Of a stretch of 27,376 bases of DNA, positions 1-8,036 are shown in pieces; position 1 is the stretch's first letter; each line of letters begins with the position of its first letter. The stretch is from positions 1 to 27,376 of the forward strand of contig JBHHXI010000025.1 in the NCBI GenBank assembly GCA_046756945.1. Reading direction: 5' to 3'. The DNA comes from JACZQZ01 sp046756945 (GTDB taxonomy: Bacteria; Pseudomonadota; Alphaproteobacteria; Rhodospirillales; 2-02-FULL-58-16). The notes beneath the pieces are model-generated. The model did no database searches, had not been told where the DNA came from, and saw only the letters and a program-made list of their open reading frames with translations. Made by a program: the position numbers and the translations under genes.

Positions 1-2
1 AA

Positions 3-953
3 GAACTCCTGACATACTACCGGGACATGCTGCTGATCAGACGCTTCGAGGAGAAGGCGGGCCAGCTATACGGCATGGGACTGATCGGCGGATTCTGCCA
101 TCTCTATATCGGCCAGGAGGCCGTCGTCGTCGGCATGCAGGCCGCGATCGGCGACGACGACACGCTGGTCACCAGCTACCGCGACCACGGCCACATGCTG
201 GCCTGCGGCATGGACCCCAAGGGGGTGATGGCGGAGCTGACGGGCCGGCGCGGCGGCTACTCGAAGGGCAAGGGCGGCTCCATGCACATGTTCAGCCGAA
301 AAGCCAATTTCTTCGGCGGCCACGGCATCGTCGCCGCCCAGGTTCCCATCGGCACCGGACTGGCGCTGGGGCACAAGTACCGCGGGGACGGGGGCGTCTG
401 CCGCACCTATTTCGGCGACGGCGCCGTCAACCAGGGACAGGTCTACGAGGCGTTCAACATGGCGGCCCTGTGGAAGCTGCCGGTGATTTACGTCATCGAG
501 AACAACCGCTACGGCATGGGCACGTCGGTGGAGCGCGCCTCGGCCAACACCGAGCTGTACCGCCGCGGCCGCGCCTACGACATCCCCGGCTTTCAGGTCA
601 ACGGCATGGACGTGCTGGACGTGCGGGACGCCGGCGAAAAGGCCGCCGCCCACTGCCGGTCCGGCAAGGGTCCCATTATCCTGGAACTGGAGACCTACCG
701 CTACCGCGGCCATTCCATGTCGGACCCGGCCAAGTACCGGTCGAAAGAGGAAGTGAGCAAGGTGCGCAAGGAAAGCGACCCCATCGACAACCTGCGCGAG
801 TTCCTGCTCGGTGACGGAATCGCCGACGAAGAGGCGCTCAAGGAAATCGACCGCGAGGTCAAGGTTATGGTCACGCAAGCGGCCGAGTTCGCCCAGCAGA
901 GCCCGGAGCCCGATGCGTCGGAGCTCTACACCGACGTTCTGGCGGACGCGTAA
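3..953 (+). CDS. pdhA: Pyruvate dehydrogenase E1 component, alpha subunit (5' partial)
   Basis: E1 alpha pairs with the next gene's product to decarboxylate pyruvate with thiamine diphosphate (ThDP) and reductively acetylate the lipoyl groups of E2. The reading frame is open from the window edge: the codons before the first ATG (base 27) encode ELLTYYRD, which continues the usual E1 alpha N-terminus, so the true start lies upstream and ATG27 is internal. The ThDP/metal motif is visible as GDGAVNQG from base 414, ending at the ENN of bases 498-506. The conserved YRYRGHSMSDPAKYR-type phosphorylation-loop region follows at about 700-740. It stops with TAA, 33 bases before pdhB, as first visible gene of the operon. 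The family and subunit are certain; only the start is missing. Confidence 0.95.
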   Translation, partial: ELLTYYRDMLLIRRFEEKAGQLYGMGLIGGFCHLYIGQEAVVVGMQAAIGDDDTLVTSYRDHGHMLACGMDPKGVMAELTGRRGGYSKGKGGSMHMFSRKANFFGGHGIVAAQVPIGTGLALGHKYRGDGGVCRTYFGDGAVNQGQVYEAFNMAALWKLPVIYVIENNRYGMGTSVERASANTELYRRGRAYDIPGFQVNGMDVLDVRDAGEKAAAHCRSGKGPIILELETYRYRGHSMSDPAKYRSKEEVSKVRKESDPIDNLREFLLGDGIADEEALKEIDREVKVMVTQAAEFAQQSPEPDASELYTDVLADA

Positions 954-986
954 ATAGCGCGACCGGTTCGAGCCGAGGGAGATGCC

Positions 987-2384
987 ATGCCAGTCCAAGT
1001 CCTGATGCCGGCGCTGTCGCCCACCATGACCGAGGGCACCCTGGCCAAATGGCTGAAGAAGGAAGGCGACGCCGTGGACAGCGGCGATGTCCTGGCCGAG
1101 ATCGAGACCGACAAGGCGACCATGGAACTGGAAGCCGTCGACGAGGGCGTGCTGGGCCGGATCCTGGTCCCGGAAGGCACCGAAGGGGTTGCCGTCAACA
1201 CCCCCGTCGCGGTGATCCTGGCCGAGGGCGAGGACGCCTCGGCGATCGGGGAGGTGGACCAGCCCGCCCCGTCGCCGGCCCCGCCCGAGCCCCCGCCCGC
1301 ACCCGCGCCCGAGACCCCGGTGCCGGCCGCACCCGCGCCCGAAGCCCCGGTGCCGGCCGCCCCGGCGCCGTCGCCGCCGGCCGGGGACATGCCCGTGGGC
1401 GAGACCGTGACCCAGACCGTGCGCGAAGCCCTGCGCGACGCCATGGCCGAGGAGATGCGCCGCGACGACAGCGTTTTCCTCATGGGCGAGGAGGTGGGCC
1501 AGTACCAGGGCGCCTACAAGATCAGCCAGGGATTGTTGGACGAGTTCGGTCCCAGGCGCGTCGTCGACACCCCCATCACCGAGCACGGTTTCACCGGCGT
1601 CGGCGTCGGCGCCGCCTTCGCCGGCCTCCGGCCCATCGTCGAGTTCATGACCTTCAACTTCTCCATGCAGGCCATTGACCAGATCATCAACTCCGCCGCC
1701 AAGACGCGGTACATGTCGGGCGGCCAGATGGGCTGTCCCATCGTATTCCGCGGCCCCAACGGCGCCGCCGCGCGGGTCGCCGCCCAGCATTCGCAGTGTT
1801 ACGCCAGCTGGTACGCCCACTGTCCCGGCCTCAAGGTGGTGGCGCCCTATTCCGCGGCGGACGCCAAGGGCCTCCTGAAGGCGGCCATCCGCGATGCCAA
1901 CCCGGTCGTCGTGCTGGAAAACGAGATCCTCTACGGCCGCAGCTTCGAGGCGCCGGTGGACGCGGATTATGTCATTCCCATCGGGACGGCGCGGATCGAA
2001 CGCGCCGGCAATGACGTCACCATCGCGGCGTTCTCGATCATGGTCGGCGTCGCGCTGGAGGCGGCGGAGCTGTTGGCCGCCGACGGCATCGAGGCCGAGG
2101 TCATCAACCTGCGCAGCCTGCGTCCCCTGGACACCGCGATGATCGTCGAATCGGTGAAAAAAACGAACCGCCTGGTGAGCGTCGAGGAAGGCTGGCCGGC
2201 GGCCGGCATCGGCGCCGAGATCGCGGCGTCGATGATGGAGCACGCGTTCGACTACCTGGACGCGCCGGTGGTGCGCGTCACCGGGGTCGACGTGCCCATG
2301 CCCTATGCGGCCAACCTGGAAAAACTGGCCCTGCCCCAGCCCGACGGTGTCGCCCAGGCGGCCAAGGCCGTCTGTTACCGGTAG
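987..2384 (+). CDS. pdhB: Pyruvate dehydrogenase E1 component, beta subunit with N-terminal lipoyl domain
   Basis: The 465-residue E1 beta subunit completes the ThDP active site with PdhA. Residues 1-80 are a biotinyl/lipoyl domain with the lipoylation site K43 in ETDKATMELE. A Pro/Ala-rich linker (about 90-130) follows, then the transketolase pyrimidine-binding and C-terminal domains (about 135-465), with MGEEVGQYQGAYK and DTPITEHGF visible. E1 beta with its own lipoyl domain is a known alphaproteobacterial arrangement. ATG987 is preceded by a GAGG-type ribosome site; an ATG five bases earlier is out of frame. The lipoyl domain is almost identical to that of the next gene, at DNA level too. 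The linker contains a 30-base tandem repeat. Confidence 0.96.
   Translation: MPVQVLMPALSPTMTEGTLAKWLKKEGDAVDSGDVLAEIETDKATMELEAVDEGVLGRILVPEGTEGVAVNTPVAVILAEGEDASAIGEVDQPAPSPAPPEPPPAPAPETPVPAAPAPEAPVPAAPAPSPPAGDMPVGETVTQTVREALRDAMAEEMRRDDSVFLMGEEVGQYQGAYKISQGLLDEFGPRRVVDTPITEHGFTGVGVGAAFAGLRPIVEFMTFNFSMQAIDQIINSAAKTRYMSGGQMGCPIVFRGPNGAAARVAAQHSQCYASWYAHCPGLKVVAPYSAADAKGLLKAAIRDANPVVVLENEILYGRSFEAPVDADYVIPIGTARIERAGNDVTIAAFSIMVGVALEAAELLAADGIEAEVINLRSLRPLDTAMIVESVKKTNRLVSVEEGWPAAGIGAEIAASMMEHAFDYLDAPVVRVTGVDVPMPYAANLEKLALPQPDGVAQAAKAVCYR
1299..1358 (+). repeat. 30-base tandem repeat in the pdhB linker
   Basis: Two adjacent 30-base units (1299-1328 and 1329-1358) differ at two positions and encode APAPETPVPA / APAPEAPVPA in the flexible linker between the lipoyl and catalytic domains. 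The unit length keeps the frame, so copy number could vary without breaking the protein. Confidence 0.8.
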
Positions 2385-2405
2385 CGCGCAAGGGAACGCG
2401 GACCC

Positions 2406-3698
2406 ATGCCCATCCAGATCCTGATGCCGGCCCTGTCGCCGACCATGACCGAGGGCACCCTGGCCAAGTGGCTGAAGAAGGAAGGCGACGCCGTGGACAG
2501 CGGCGACGTCATCGCCGAAATCGAGACCGACAAGGCGACCATGGAGCTGGAGGTCATCGACGAAGGCGTGTTGGGCCGGATCCTGGTTCCCGAAGGCACC
2601 ACGGGCGTGCAGGTGAACCAGACGGTCGCGCTGCTTCTCGAAGAGGGCGAGGACGCCTCGGCCCTGGACGCGGCGGCCGCGGCCCCACCGCCGGCCCCGC
2701 CGCCGCAGGAAGCCCCGGCTCCGGCTCCCGCTCCCTCGGCCGCGCCGCCCGAAGCGCCACGGCCCGCACCTTCCGCGCCTCCCGCCACGCCGCCACCGCA
2801 GGCGGCACCACCGGGCCGGCGTGTCTTCGCCAGTCCCCTGGCCCGGCGCCTGGCCGGGGAAGCGGGCCTGGACCTGGCGGCGGTGCCGGGCACGGGTCCG
2901 CACGGGCGCATCGTCAAGAGCGACATCGAGGCGGCCGTCGCCGGCGGCGTCGCGGTCCCCGCCGCCGCGCCGGTGACGCCGGTAACGGCGGTGACGGCGG
3001 AACAGACCTACACCGCGATTCCGAACACCACCATGCGCAAGGTGATCGCCGCCCGGCTTTCCCAGTCGAAGCGGGACATCCCGCATTTCTACCTGACCAT
3101 CGACTGCCGGATGGACGCGTTGCTCGACGTGCGCCGGGAGCTGAACGCCAACGCCCCGGAAGGCGAGGGGAGCTATAAGCTGTCGGTCAACGACTTCATC
3201 ATCCGCGCCGTCGCCCTGGCCCTGCGCCGGGTGCCGGCGGCCAACGCCACGTGGACCGACGAGGCCATCCTCCGCTACGACAGGGTCGATGTCTGCGTCG
3301 CCGTGGCGACGCCCGGCGGCCTCATCACCCCGGTCATCCGCGGCGCCGACAACAAGGGGCTCCGCGTTCTCTCCAGCGAGATGAACGACCTGGCGGCCCG
3401 CGCCCGCGAGGGCAAGCTGCTGCCCGAGGAATACCAGGGCGGCGGCTTCACCATTTCCAACCTGGGCATGTACGGCATCAAGGAATTCGCCGCCATCATC
3501 AACCCGCCCCAGTCGTGCATCCTCGCCGTCGGCGCCGGCGCCCAGCGCCCGGTAGTCGAGGACGGGGCCCTGGCCGTCGCCACGGTCATGTCGTGCACCC
3601 TGGCGGTGGACCACCGCGCGGTGGACGGCGCCGTGGGCGCGGAGTTCCTCGGCGCCTTCAAACGGCTCATCGAAGCGCCGTTGACCATGCTGCTGTGA
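2406..3698 (+). CDS. pdhC: Dihydrolipoamide acetyltransferase, E2 of pyruvate dehydrogenase
   Basis: E2 moves the acetyl group from lipoamide to CoA and forms the core of the complex. The 430 residues show a lipoyl domain (1-80, K43 in ETDKATMELE), an Ala/Pro linker (about 88-137), a peripheral subunit-binding domain (about 140-178, FASPLARRLAGEAGLDLAAV then GTGPHGRI), a second linker, and the catalytic acyltransferase domain (about 200-430). The catalytic DHRAVDG motif contains H403 and D407. ATG2406 lies 21 bases after pdhB in the operon. There is a single lipoyl domain, the second one of the complex being carried by PdhB. Pyruvate rather than 2-oxoglutarate specificity follows from the E1 neighbours. 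Confidence 0.96.
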   Translation: MPIQILMPALSPTMTEGTLAKWLKKEGDAVDSGDVIAEIETDKATMELEVIDEGVLGRILVPEGTTGVQVNQTVALLLEEGEDASALDAAAAAPPPAPPPQEAPAPAPAPSAAPPEAPRPAPSAPPATPPPQAAPPGRRVFASPLARRLAGEAGLDLAAVPGTGPHGRIVKSDIEAAVAGGVAVPAAAPVTPVTAVTAEQTYTAIPNTTMRKVIAARLSQSKRDIPHFYLTIDCRMDALLDVRRELNANAPEGEGSYKLSVNDFIIRAVALALRRVPAANATWTDEAILRYDRVDVCVAVATPGGLITPVIRGADNKGLRVLSSEMNDLAARAREGKLLPEEYQGGGFTISNLGMYGIKEFAAIINPPQSCILAVGAGAQRPVVEDGALAVATVMSCTLAVDHRAVDGAVGAEFLGAFKRLIEAPLTMLL

Positions 3699-3709
3699 GG
3701 CGCGCCCCG

Positions 3710-5110
3710 ATGGCCGACACCACCTTCGACCTCATCATCGTCGGCGCCGGGCCGGGCGGCTACGTGACCGCCATCCGCGCCGCCCAGCTCGGCATGAAGA
3801 CGGCGGTGGTGGAAGGCGAGCACCTGGGCGGCATCTGCCTCAACTGGGGCTGCATCCCGACCAAGGCGCTGCTGCGCACGGCCGAGATCTTCCACACCAT
3901 GCACCGGGCAGAGGAATTCGGGTTGAGCGTCAAGGAGATATCCTTCGACGTGAAGAAAGTCGTCGAACGCTCCCGCGCCGTGGCCAAGCGGCTCAGTACC
4001 GGCGTCGGGTACTTGTTGAAAAAAAACAAGGTCACGGTCTTCGACGGCTATGGACGCCTCGACGGCGCCGGCACGGTGCACGTGGAAAAGGACGGCAAGG
4101 GGATCGCCGACCTCGCCGCCAAGCACATCATTCTCGCCACCGGTGCCCGGGCGCGGTCGCTGCCGGGCCTGGAGCCGGACGGCAAGCTGGTGTGGACCTA
4201 CAAAGAAGCGATGGTCCCCGACGTCATGCCGAAGTCCATCCTGGTCGTCGGCTCCGGCGCCATCGGCATCGAGTTCGCCAGCTTCTTCCGCGACTTCGGC
4301 GCCGAGGTGACGGTGGTCGAGGTGCTGCCCCGGGTGCTGCCGGTGGAGGACGAGGAGATCTCGGACTTCGCCCGCAAGGCCTTCGAGAAACAGGGCATGA
4401 AAATCCTCACCTCGGCGACGGTGACGGGTCTGAAAAAGGCGAAGAGCGGCGTCACCGCCACCGTCGAGGCCGGCGGCAAGTCCGCCCAGGTGCGGGCCGA
4501 GCGGGTGATCCTGGCGGTCGGTATCGTCGGCAACACCGAGAACCTCGGCCTCGAGGGCACCAAGGTGACGGTGGAAAAAAGCCACATCGTCATCGACGAA
4601 TGGGGCCGCACCGGCGAGCCCGGCGTCTATGCCATCGGCGACGTGACCGGGCCGCCGTGGCTGGCCCACAAGGCCAGCCACGAAGGAGTCATCTGCGTCG
4701 AGAAGATCGCCGGCGTCGAGGACCTGCATCCCCTGGACAAGAGCCGCATTCCCGGCTGCACCTACTGCCGGCCCCAGGTTGCCAGCATCGGCCTGACCGA
4801 GAAACAGGCCGTTGCCGAGGGCCACAAGGTCAAGGTCGGCCGCTTTCCGTTCCTCGGCAACGGCAAGGCAATCGCCCTGGGCGAGCCCGAGGGACTGGTC
4901 AAGACCGTGTTCGACGCCGCGACGGGGGAACTGCTCGGCGCCCACATGGTCGGCGCCGAGGTCACCGAGCTGATTCAGGGCTTCGGCGTCGCCAAGACCC
5001 TGGAAACCACCGAGGCCGAACTCATGCACGCCATCTTCCCCCATCCGACCCTGTCGGAGATGATGCACGAATCGGTGCTTGACGCGTACGGACGGGCCAT
5101 CCATTTCTAA
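3710..5110 (+). CDS. lpdA: Dihydrolipoamide dehydrogenase, E3 of pyruvate dehydrogenase
   Basis: This FAD flavoprotein reoxidises dihydrolipoamide using NAD+. I start it at ATG3710, giving 466 residues that begin MADTTFDLIIVGAGPGG; the open frame extends further upstream, but that stretch overlaps pdhC in another frame. The dinucleotide-binding GAGPGG is at 12-17 and the redox disulfide is C43/C48 in GGICLNWGCIP. A second NAD-binding GSGAIGIEF motif sits near residue 183. The FAD motif AIGDVTGPPWLAHKA is at about 305-320, and the C-terminal dimerisation domain carries the catalytic H445/E450 pair (HPTLSE). It begins 11 bases after pdhC and ends 3 bases before lipA. All catalytic residues are present. 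Confidence 0.96.
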   Translation: MADTTFDLIIVGAGPGGYVTAIRAAQLGMKTAVVEGEHLGGICLNWGCIPTKALLRTAEIFHTMHRAEEFGLSVKEISFDVKKVVERSRAVAKRLSTGVGYLLKKNKVTVFDGYGRLDGAGTVHVEKDGKGIADLAAKHIILATGARARSLPGLEPDGKLVWTYKEAMVPDVMPKSILVVGSGAIGIEFASFFRDFGAEVTVVEVLPRVLPVEDEEISDFARKAFEKQGMKILTSATVTGLKKAKSGVTATVEAGGKSAQVRAERVILAVGIVGNTENLGLEGTKVTVEKSHIVIDEWGRTGEPGVYAIGDVTGPPWLAHKASHEGVICVEKIAGVEDLHPLDKSRIPGCTYCRPQVASIGLTEKQAVAEGHKVKVGRFPFLGNGKAIALGEPEGLVKTVFDAATGELLGAHMVGAEVTELIQGFGVAKTLETTEAELMHAIFPHPTLSEMMHESVLDAYGRAIHF

Positions 5111-5113
5111 CCC

Positions 5114-6034
5114 ATGACCACCGTGCACCCCCTCAAGGCGCAACCGCCGCAACCGCGCAAGCCGCCCTGGATCCGCGTCAAGGCGCCGACGTCCGCCGGG
5201 TACGGCGACACCCTGAGGCTCATGCGCGCCCACGGCCTGCACACGGTCTGCGAAGAGGCGGCGTGTCCCAACATCGGCGAGTGCTGGTCGCGCGGCCACG
5301 TCACCGTGATGATTCTCGGCGATATCTGCACCCGCGCCTGCGCCTTCTGCAACGTCAAGACCGGCAGGCCCGGCGCCGTCGATGCCCTGGAGCCGGAGAA
5401 CCTGGCGCTCAGCGTCGCCTCCATGGGGCTCACGCACGTGGTCGTCACCTCGGTCGACCGGGACGACCTGGACGATGGCGGGGCGGCCCAGTTCGTGCGC
5501 TGCATCGGACGCATCCGCGAGGCCTCGCCGGGGACCACCATCGAGGTGCTGACGCCCGACTTCCGCAACAAGGAAGGGGCGCTGGAGGCGGTGATCGCGG
5601 CCCGTCCCGATGTCTTCAACCACAATCTGGAAACGGTGCCCCGGCTCTATCCGACGATCCGCCCGGGGGCGCGGTACTTCCATTCGCTGCGCCTGCTGGA
5701 CCAGGCGAAGAAGATCGACCCGACCATCTTCACGAAATCGGGAATCATGGTCGGACTGGGCGAGGAGCGCAGCGAAGTCCTGCAGGTGATGGACGATCAG
5801 CGCTCGGCCGGTGTCGATTTCCTGACCATCGGCCAGTACCTGCGGCCGACGCCCCGCCACGCGCCCGTCGATCGCTACGTCACGCCGGACGAGTTCGAGG
5901 ACTACCGGCGTCTGGCGCTGGCCAGGGGATTCCTGATGGTGGCGTCGTCGCCGCTGACGCGGTCGTCCTATCACGCCGACAGGGACTTCGAGACCCTGCG
6001 CGCGGCGCGCCAGGCGAAAGCCCGGGCCGGGTAA
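5114..6034 (+). CDS. lipA: Lipoyl synthase
   Basis: LipA is a radical-SAM enzyme that inserts two sulfurs into the octanoyl chain on lipoyl domains, supplying the cofactor of the two lipoylated subunits encoded just upstream. The 306 residues carry both iron-sulfur signatures: the auxiliary cluster cysteines C46, C51 and C57 (CX4CX5C) and the radical-SAM cysteines C72, C76 and C79 (CX3CX2C). The C-terminal RSSYHAD segment contains the conserved RSSY serine that ligates the auxiliary cluster. ATG5114 is only 3 bases after the lpdA stop, so the genes are probably translationally coupled. The length is normal for the family. Confidence 0.97.
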   Translation: MTTVHPLKAQPPQPRKPPWIRVKAPTSAGYGDTLRLMRAHGLHTVCEEAACPNIGECWSRGHVTVMILGDICTRACAFCNVKTGRPGAVDALEPENLALSVASMGLTHVVVTSVDRDDLDDGGAAQFVRCIGRIREASPGTTIEVLTPDFRNKEGALEAVIAARPDVFNHNLETVPRLYPTIRPGARYFHSLRLLDQAKKIDPTIFTKSGIMVGLGEERSEVLQVMDDQRSAGVDFLTIGQYLRPTPRHAPVDRYVTPDEFEDYRRLALARGFLMVASSPLTRSSYHADRDFETLRAARQAKARAG

Positions 6035-6042
6035 CCAACGCC

Positions 6043-6525
6043 ATGCCCACCCACGCGGAAAATCGCATCGTACCGTTCACGCCGGAACAGATGTTCGACC
6101 TGGTGGCCGACGTCGAACGCTACCCCGAATTCCTGCCCTGGTGCGTGGCGGCCCGCGTGCGCAAGCGCGAGGGCAACACCCTCATGGCCGACATGGTGAT
6201 CGGCTTCAAGATGTTCCGCGAAGGCTTTACGACAAGGGACGTGTTCGACCGTCCCCGGCGCATCGACGTCTCCTATTTCGAAGGGCCGTTCAAGTATCTG
6301 AACAATCACTGGGTCTTCGAGCCCCGCGGCGACGGTGCGTGCCTGATCGATTTCTACATCGACTTCGAGTTCCGCTCGCGGCTCATGCAGCGGATGATGG
6401 GCGTCCTGTTCAACGAGGCGGTCAGGATCATGGTCTCCGCCTTCGAGAAACGGGCCCGCGCCATGTACGGCGGCCCCGCGGCCGCACCGGCGGAGGCCGC
6501 CCCGGACGCCCCGGGGGCGCGCTAG
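6043..6525 (+). CDS. RatA/Coq10-type START-domain protein
   Basis: This 160-residue protein of the polyketide cyclase/START superfamily resembles Coq10 (a ubiquinone-binding chaperone) and E. coli RatA. Family features visible are the N-terminal IVPFTPEQMFDLVADVERYP, then EFLPWC, then VSYFEGPFKYLNNHW, and a long C-terminal helix (about 115-145). The last 20 residues are a low-complexity Ala/Pro tail. It begins 8 bases after lipA and closes the operon. In alphaproteobacteria this gene commonly follows lipA, and the respiratory (Coq10-like) role is the likelier one. The toxin name inherited from RatA should not be taken as evidence of a toxin-antitoxin system. Confidence 0.88.
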   Translation: MPTHAENRIVPFTPEQMFDLVADVERYPEFLPWCVAARVRKREGNTLMADMVIGFKMFREGFTTRDVFDRPRRIDVSYFEGPFKYLNNHWVFEPRGDGACLIDFYIDFEFRSRLMQRMMGVLFNEAVRIMVSAFEKRARAMYGGPAAAPAEAAPDAPGAR

Positions 6526-6568
6526 GCGCGTCCCCCAAAAAACGTCGGCTTTCGATCTTCAGCCTGCC

Positions 6569-7822
6569 TTAACCCGCCGGCGCGACGTAATCGACATCGT
6601 GCGCGAAAAACCACTCGTGCCCTTTCAGCATGTAGTCCCAGTACATCAACGGCAGACCCGTGGTCTTTATCCGCCAGTAGGTCCAACGTTCCTTGCGTGG
6701 GTCCAGGGGGAAGGTCGGCGTCACTTTGCCACCGTAAATGAACTCGGCCATCATGACCTTGCCGTATGCCGTCGTGAGCGGGCATGACGCATAACCATCG
6801 TAGCCTTCCTCCGGGGTGCCGCCGTCGATGAGATGCAGCAGGTTGCGCACGACAATGGGCGCCTGTTTCCTGACCGCGGCCGCCGTCTTCGAGTTCGGCG
6901 TCGAACCGGCATCGCCCAGTCCGAACACGTTCTCATATTTCGTGTGCTGCATGCTGTTCTGATGGACGGCCACATACCCCGCCCCGTTGGCGAGCGGGCT
7001 TGTTCTCACGAACCCGGGCGGCGACTGCGGCGGTGTTACATGGATCATGTCGAAATCCAAGGTGACGGTTTTGCCCGCGCCGTCGCCACCAGCGACTTCG
7101 AAAGTGGCTTTCCCCGTACCACCGTCGATTGCCACCAGGTTGTGCTGGAAGTGCACGTTGATGCCATATCTTGCGGCAACCTTGGCGAGTTCGGGGGCAA
7201 ACAAGGGTACCGAGAACATAGCCGGCGCATGCAACAGAAAATGCAGATCACAATCACCGAGGATTCCACGCTTCTTCAGGTGGTCGGCGGCGAGATAGGC
7301 GATCTTCTGGGGCGCTCCCGGACACTTGAAGGGGAGGGGCGGTTGGGTAAATAGGACCTTGGCTCCGGGTTGGAGATTCTGGATGCAGGTCCAGGTGTAT
7401 TCGGCGTACCTGGGGTCGTAATTGCTGCAAACACCGTTCTCGCCCAGCGTATTCCGTATGCCCTCGATACCGTCCCAGTTCAGCTCAAGACCCGGACATA
7501 CCACAAGATACCCATAGGTGAGCGTATCTCCGGAGGCCAGTTTGACTTCGTTGTTTTCGGGGTCGAAGCCTGTTACCGCGTCCTTGATCCACGCTACCCG
7601 AGGCGGGATCAGATCGCTTTCCGAACGGCGGGTTTTGGCCAGGGATTGGACACCCGCGCCGACCAGCGTGAGCGCCGGCTGATAGTAGTGGAGATCGGCC
7701 GGCTCGATGATGGCGATATCGAGTCCGCGTCGGCCTTCCCGGCGGCGAAGGGCGGCGGCGACCGTGATCCCAGCCGCTCCACCGCCGACGATGACAATCT
7801 GATGATGCGCTGTTTCCGACAT
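6569..7822 (-). CDS. sqr: Sulfide:quinone oxidoreductase, type II-like
   Basis: This FAD enzyme oxidises sulfide to sulfane sulfur and passes electrons to the quinone pool at the membrane. The 417 residues begin with a Rossmann motif IVGGGAAGIT (11-20). The redox cysteines appear as C167 in FKCPGAPQKIAYL and C347 in SCPLTT, the contexts seen in type II (human SQOR-like) enzymes, and a third cysteine, C132, lies in GVCSNYD. The second FAD motif GLGDAGSTPNSKTAAA is at about 301-316. A strong purine-rich ribosome site (GGGGGGAGGAAG) sits just before the ATG. The gene runs opposite to the pdh operon, ending 43 bases after ratA. Its G+C is lower than its neighbours (34 of 60 bases in 7141-7200). 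Confidence 0.9.
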   Translation of the reverse strand: MSETAHHQIVIVGGGAAGITVAAALRRREGRRGLDIAIIEPADLHYYQPALTLVGAGVQSLAKTRRSESDLIPPRVAWIKDAVTGFDPENNEVKLASGDTLTYGYLVVCPGLELNWDGIEGIRNTLGENGVCSNYDPRYAEYTWTCIQNLQPGAKVLFTQPPLPFKCPGAPQKIAYLAADHLKKRGILGDCDLHFLLHAPAMFSVPLFAPELAKVAARYGINVHFQHNLVAIDGGTGKATFEVAGGDGAGKTVTLDFDMIHVTPPQSPPGFVRTSPLANGAGYVAVHQNSMQHTKYENVFGLGDAGSTPNSKTAAAVRKQAPIVVRNLLHLIDGGTPEEGYDGYASCPLTTAYGKVMMAEFIYGGKVTPTFPLDPRKERWTYWRIKTTGLPLMYWDYMLKGHEWFFAHDVDYVAPAG

Positions 7823-8006
7823 AACTTCCTCCCCCCTTCAATCCGAATGATCTTCGCCGATCTTTCCCGGATAACCTCGAAAACCGGAGCGATTGTAGCC
7901 CGACGCGCCCTTGCCCGGAACCGGCGACGGCGTTTCTGCCAACGGGCGGCCAATCCGCCGGTTTGTCTCGTCCTCTTCGTGCCAATTTCGGCGGCTTGAA
8001 AATAGT

Positions 8007-8016
8007 TTGTCGACAA
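8007..8016. promoter_or_regulatory. Possible operator upstream of the sulfide:quinone oxidoreductase gene
   Basis: TTGTCGACAA is a perfect 10-base palindrome, and CGACAAT occurs twice 20 bases apart (8011-8017 and 8031-8037). They lie in the 214-base gap upstream of the minus-strand oxidoreductase gene, the place where a sulfide-responsive repressor would act. No convincing -35/-10 pair could be placed, and the short palindrome could be chance. Confidence 0.25.
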
Positions 8017-8036
8017 TATCGACCGGGAGCCGACAA

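Noticed and set aside
66..3614. A very long minus-strand open frame (over 1,100 codons) opposite the pdh genes, and similar ones at 3275-5974 and 24798-27230
   Set aside because: They are antisense shadows of strongly recognisable genes in GC-rich DNA. Their translations are His/Gly/Arg/Asp-rich with no family features.
6043..6525. A toxin-antitoxin system, from the RatA resemblance
   Set aside because: There is no partner gene, and the lipA neighbourhood and conserved operon position fit a Coq10-like ubiquinone role.
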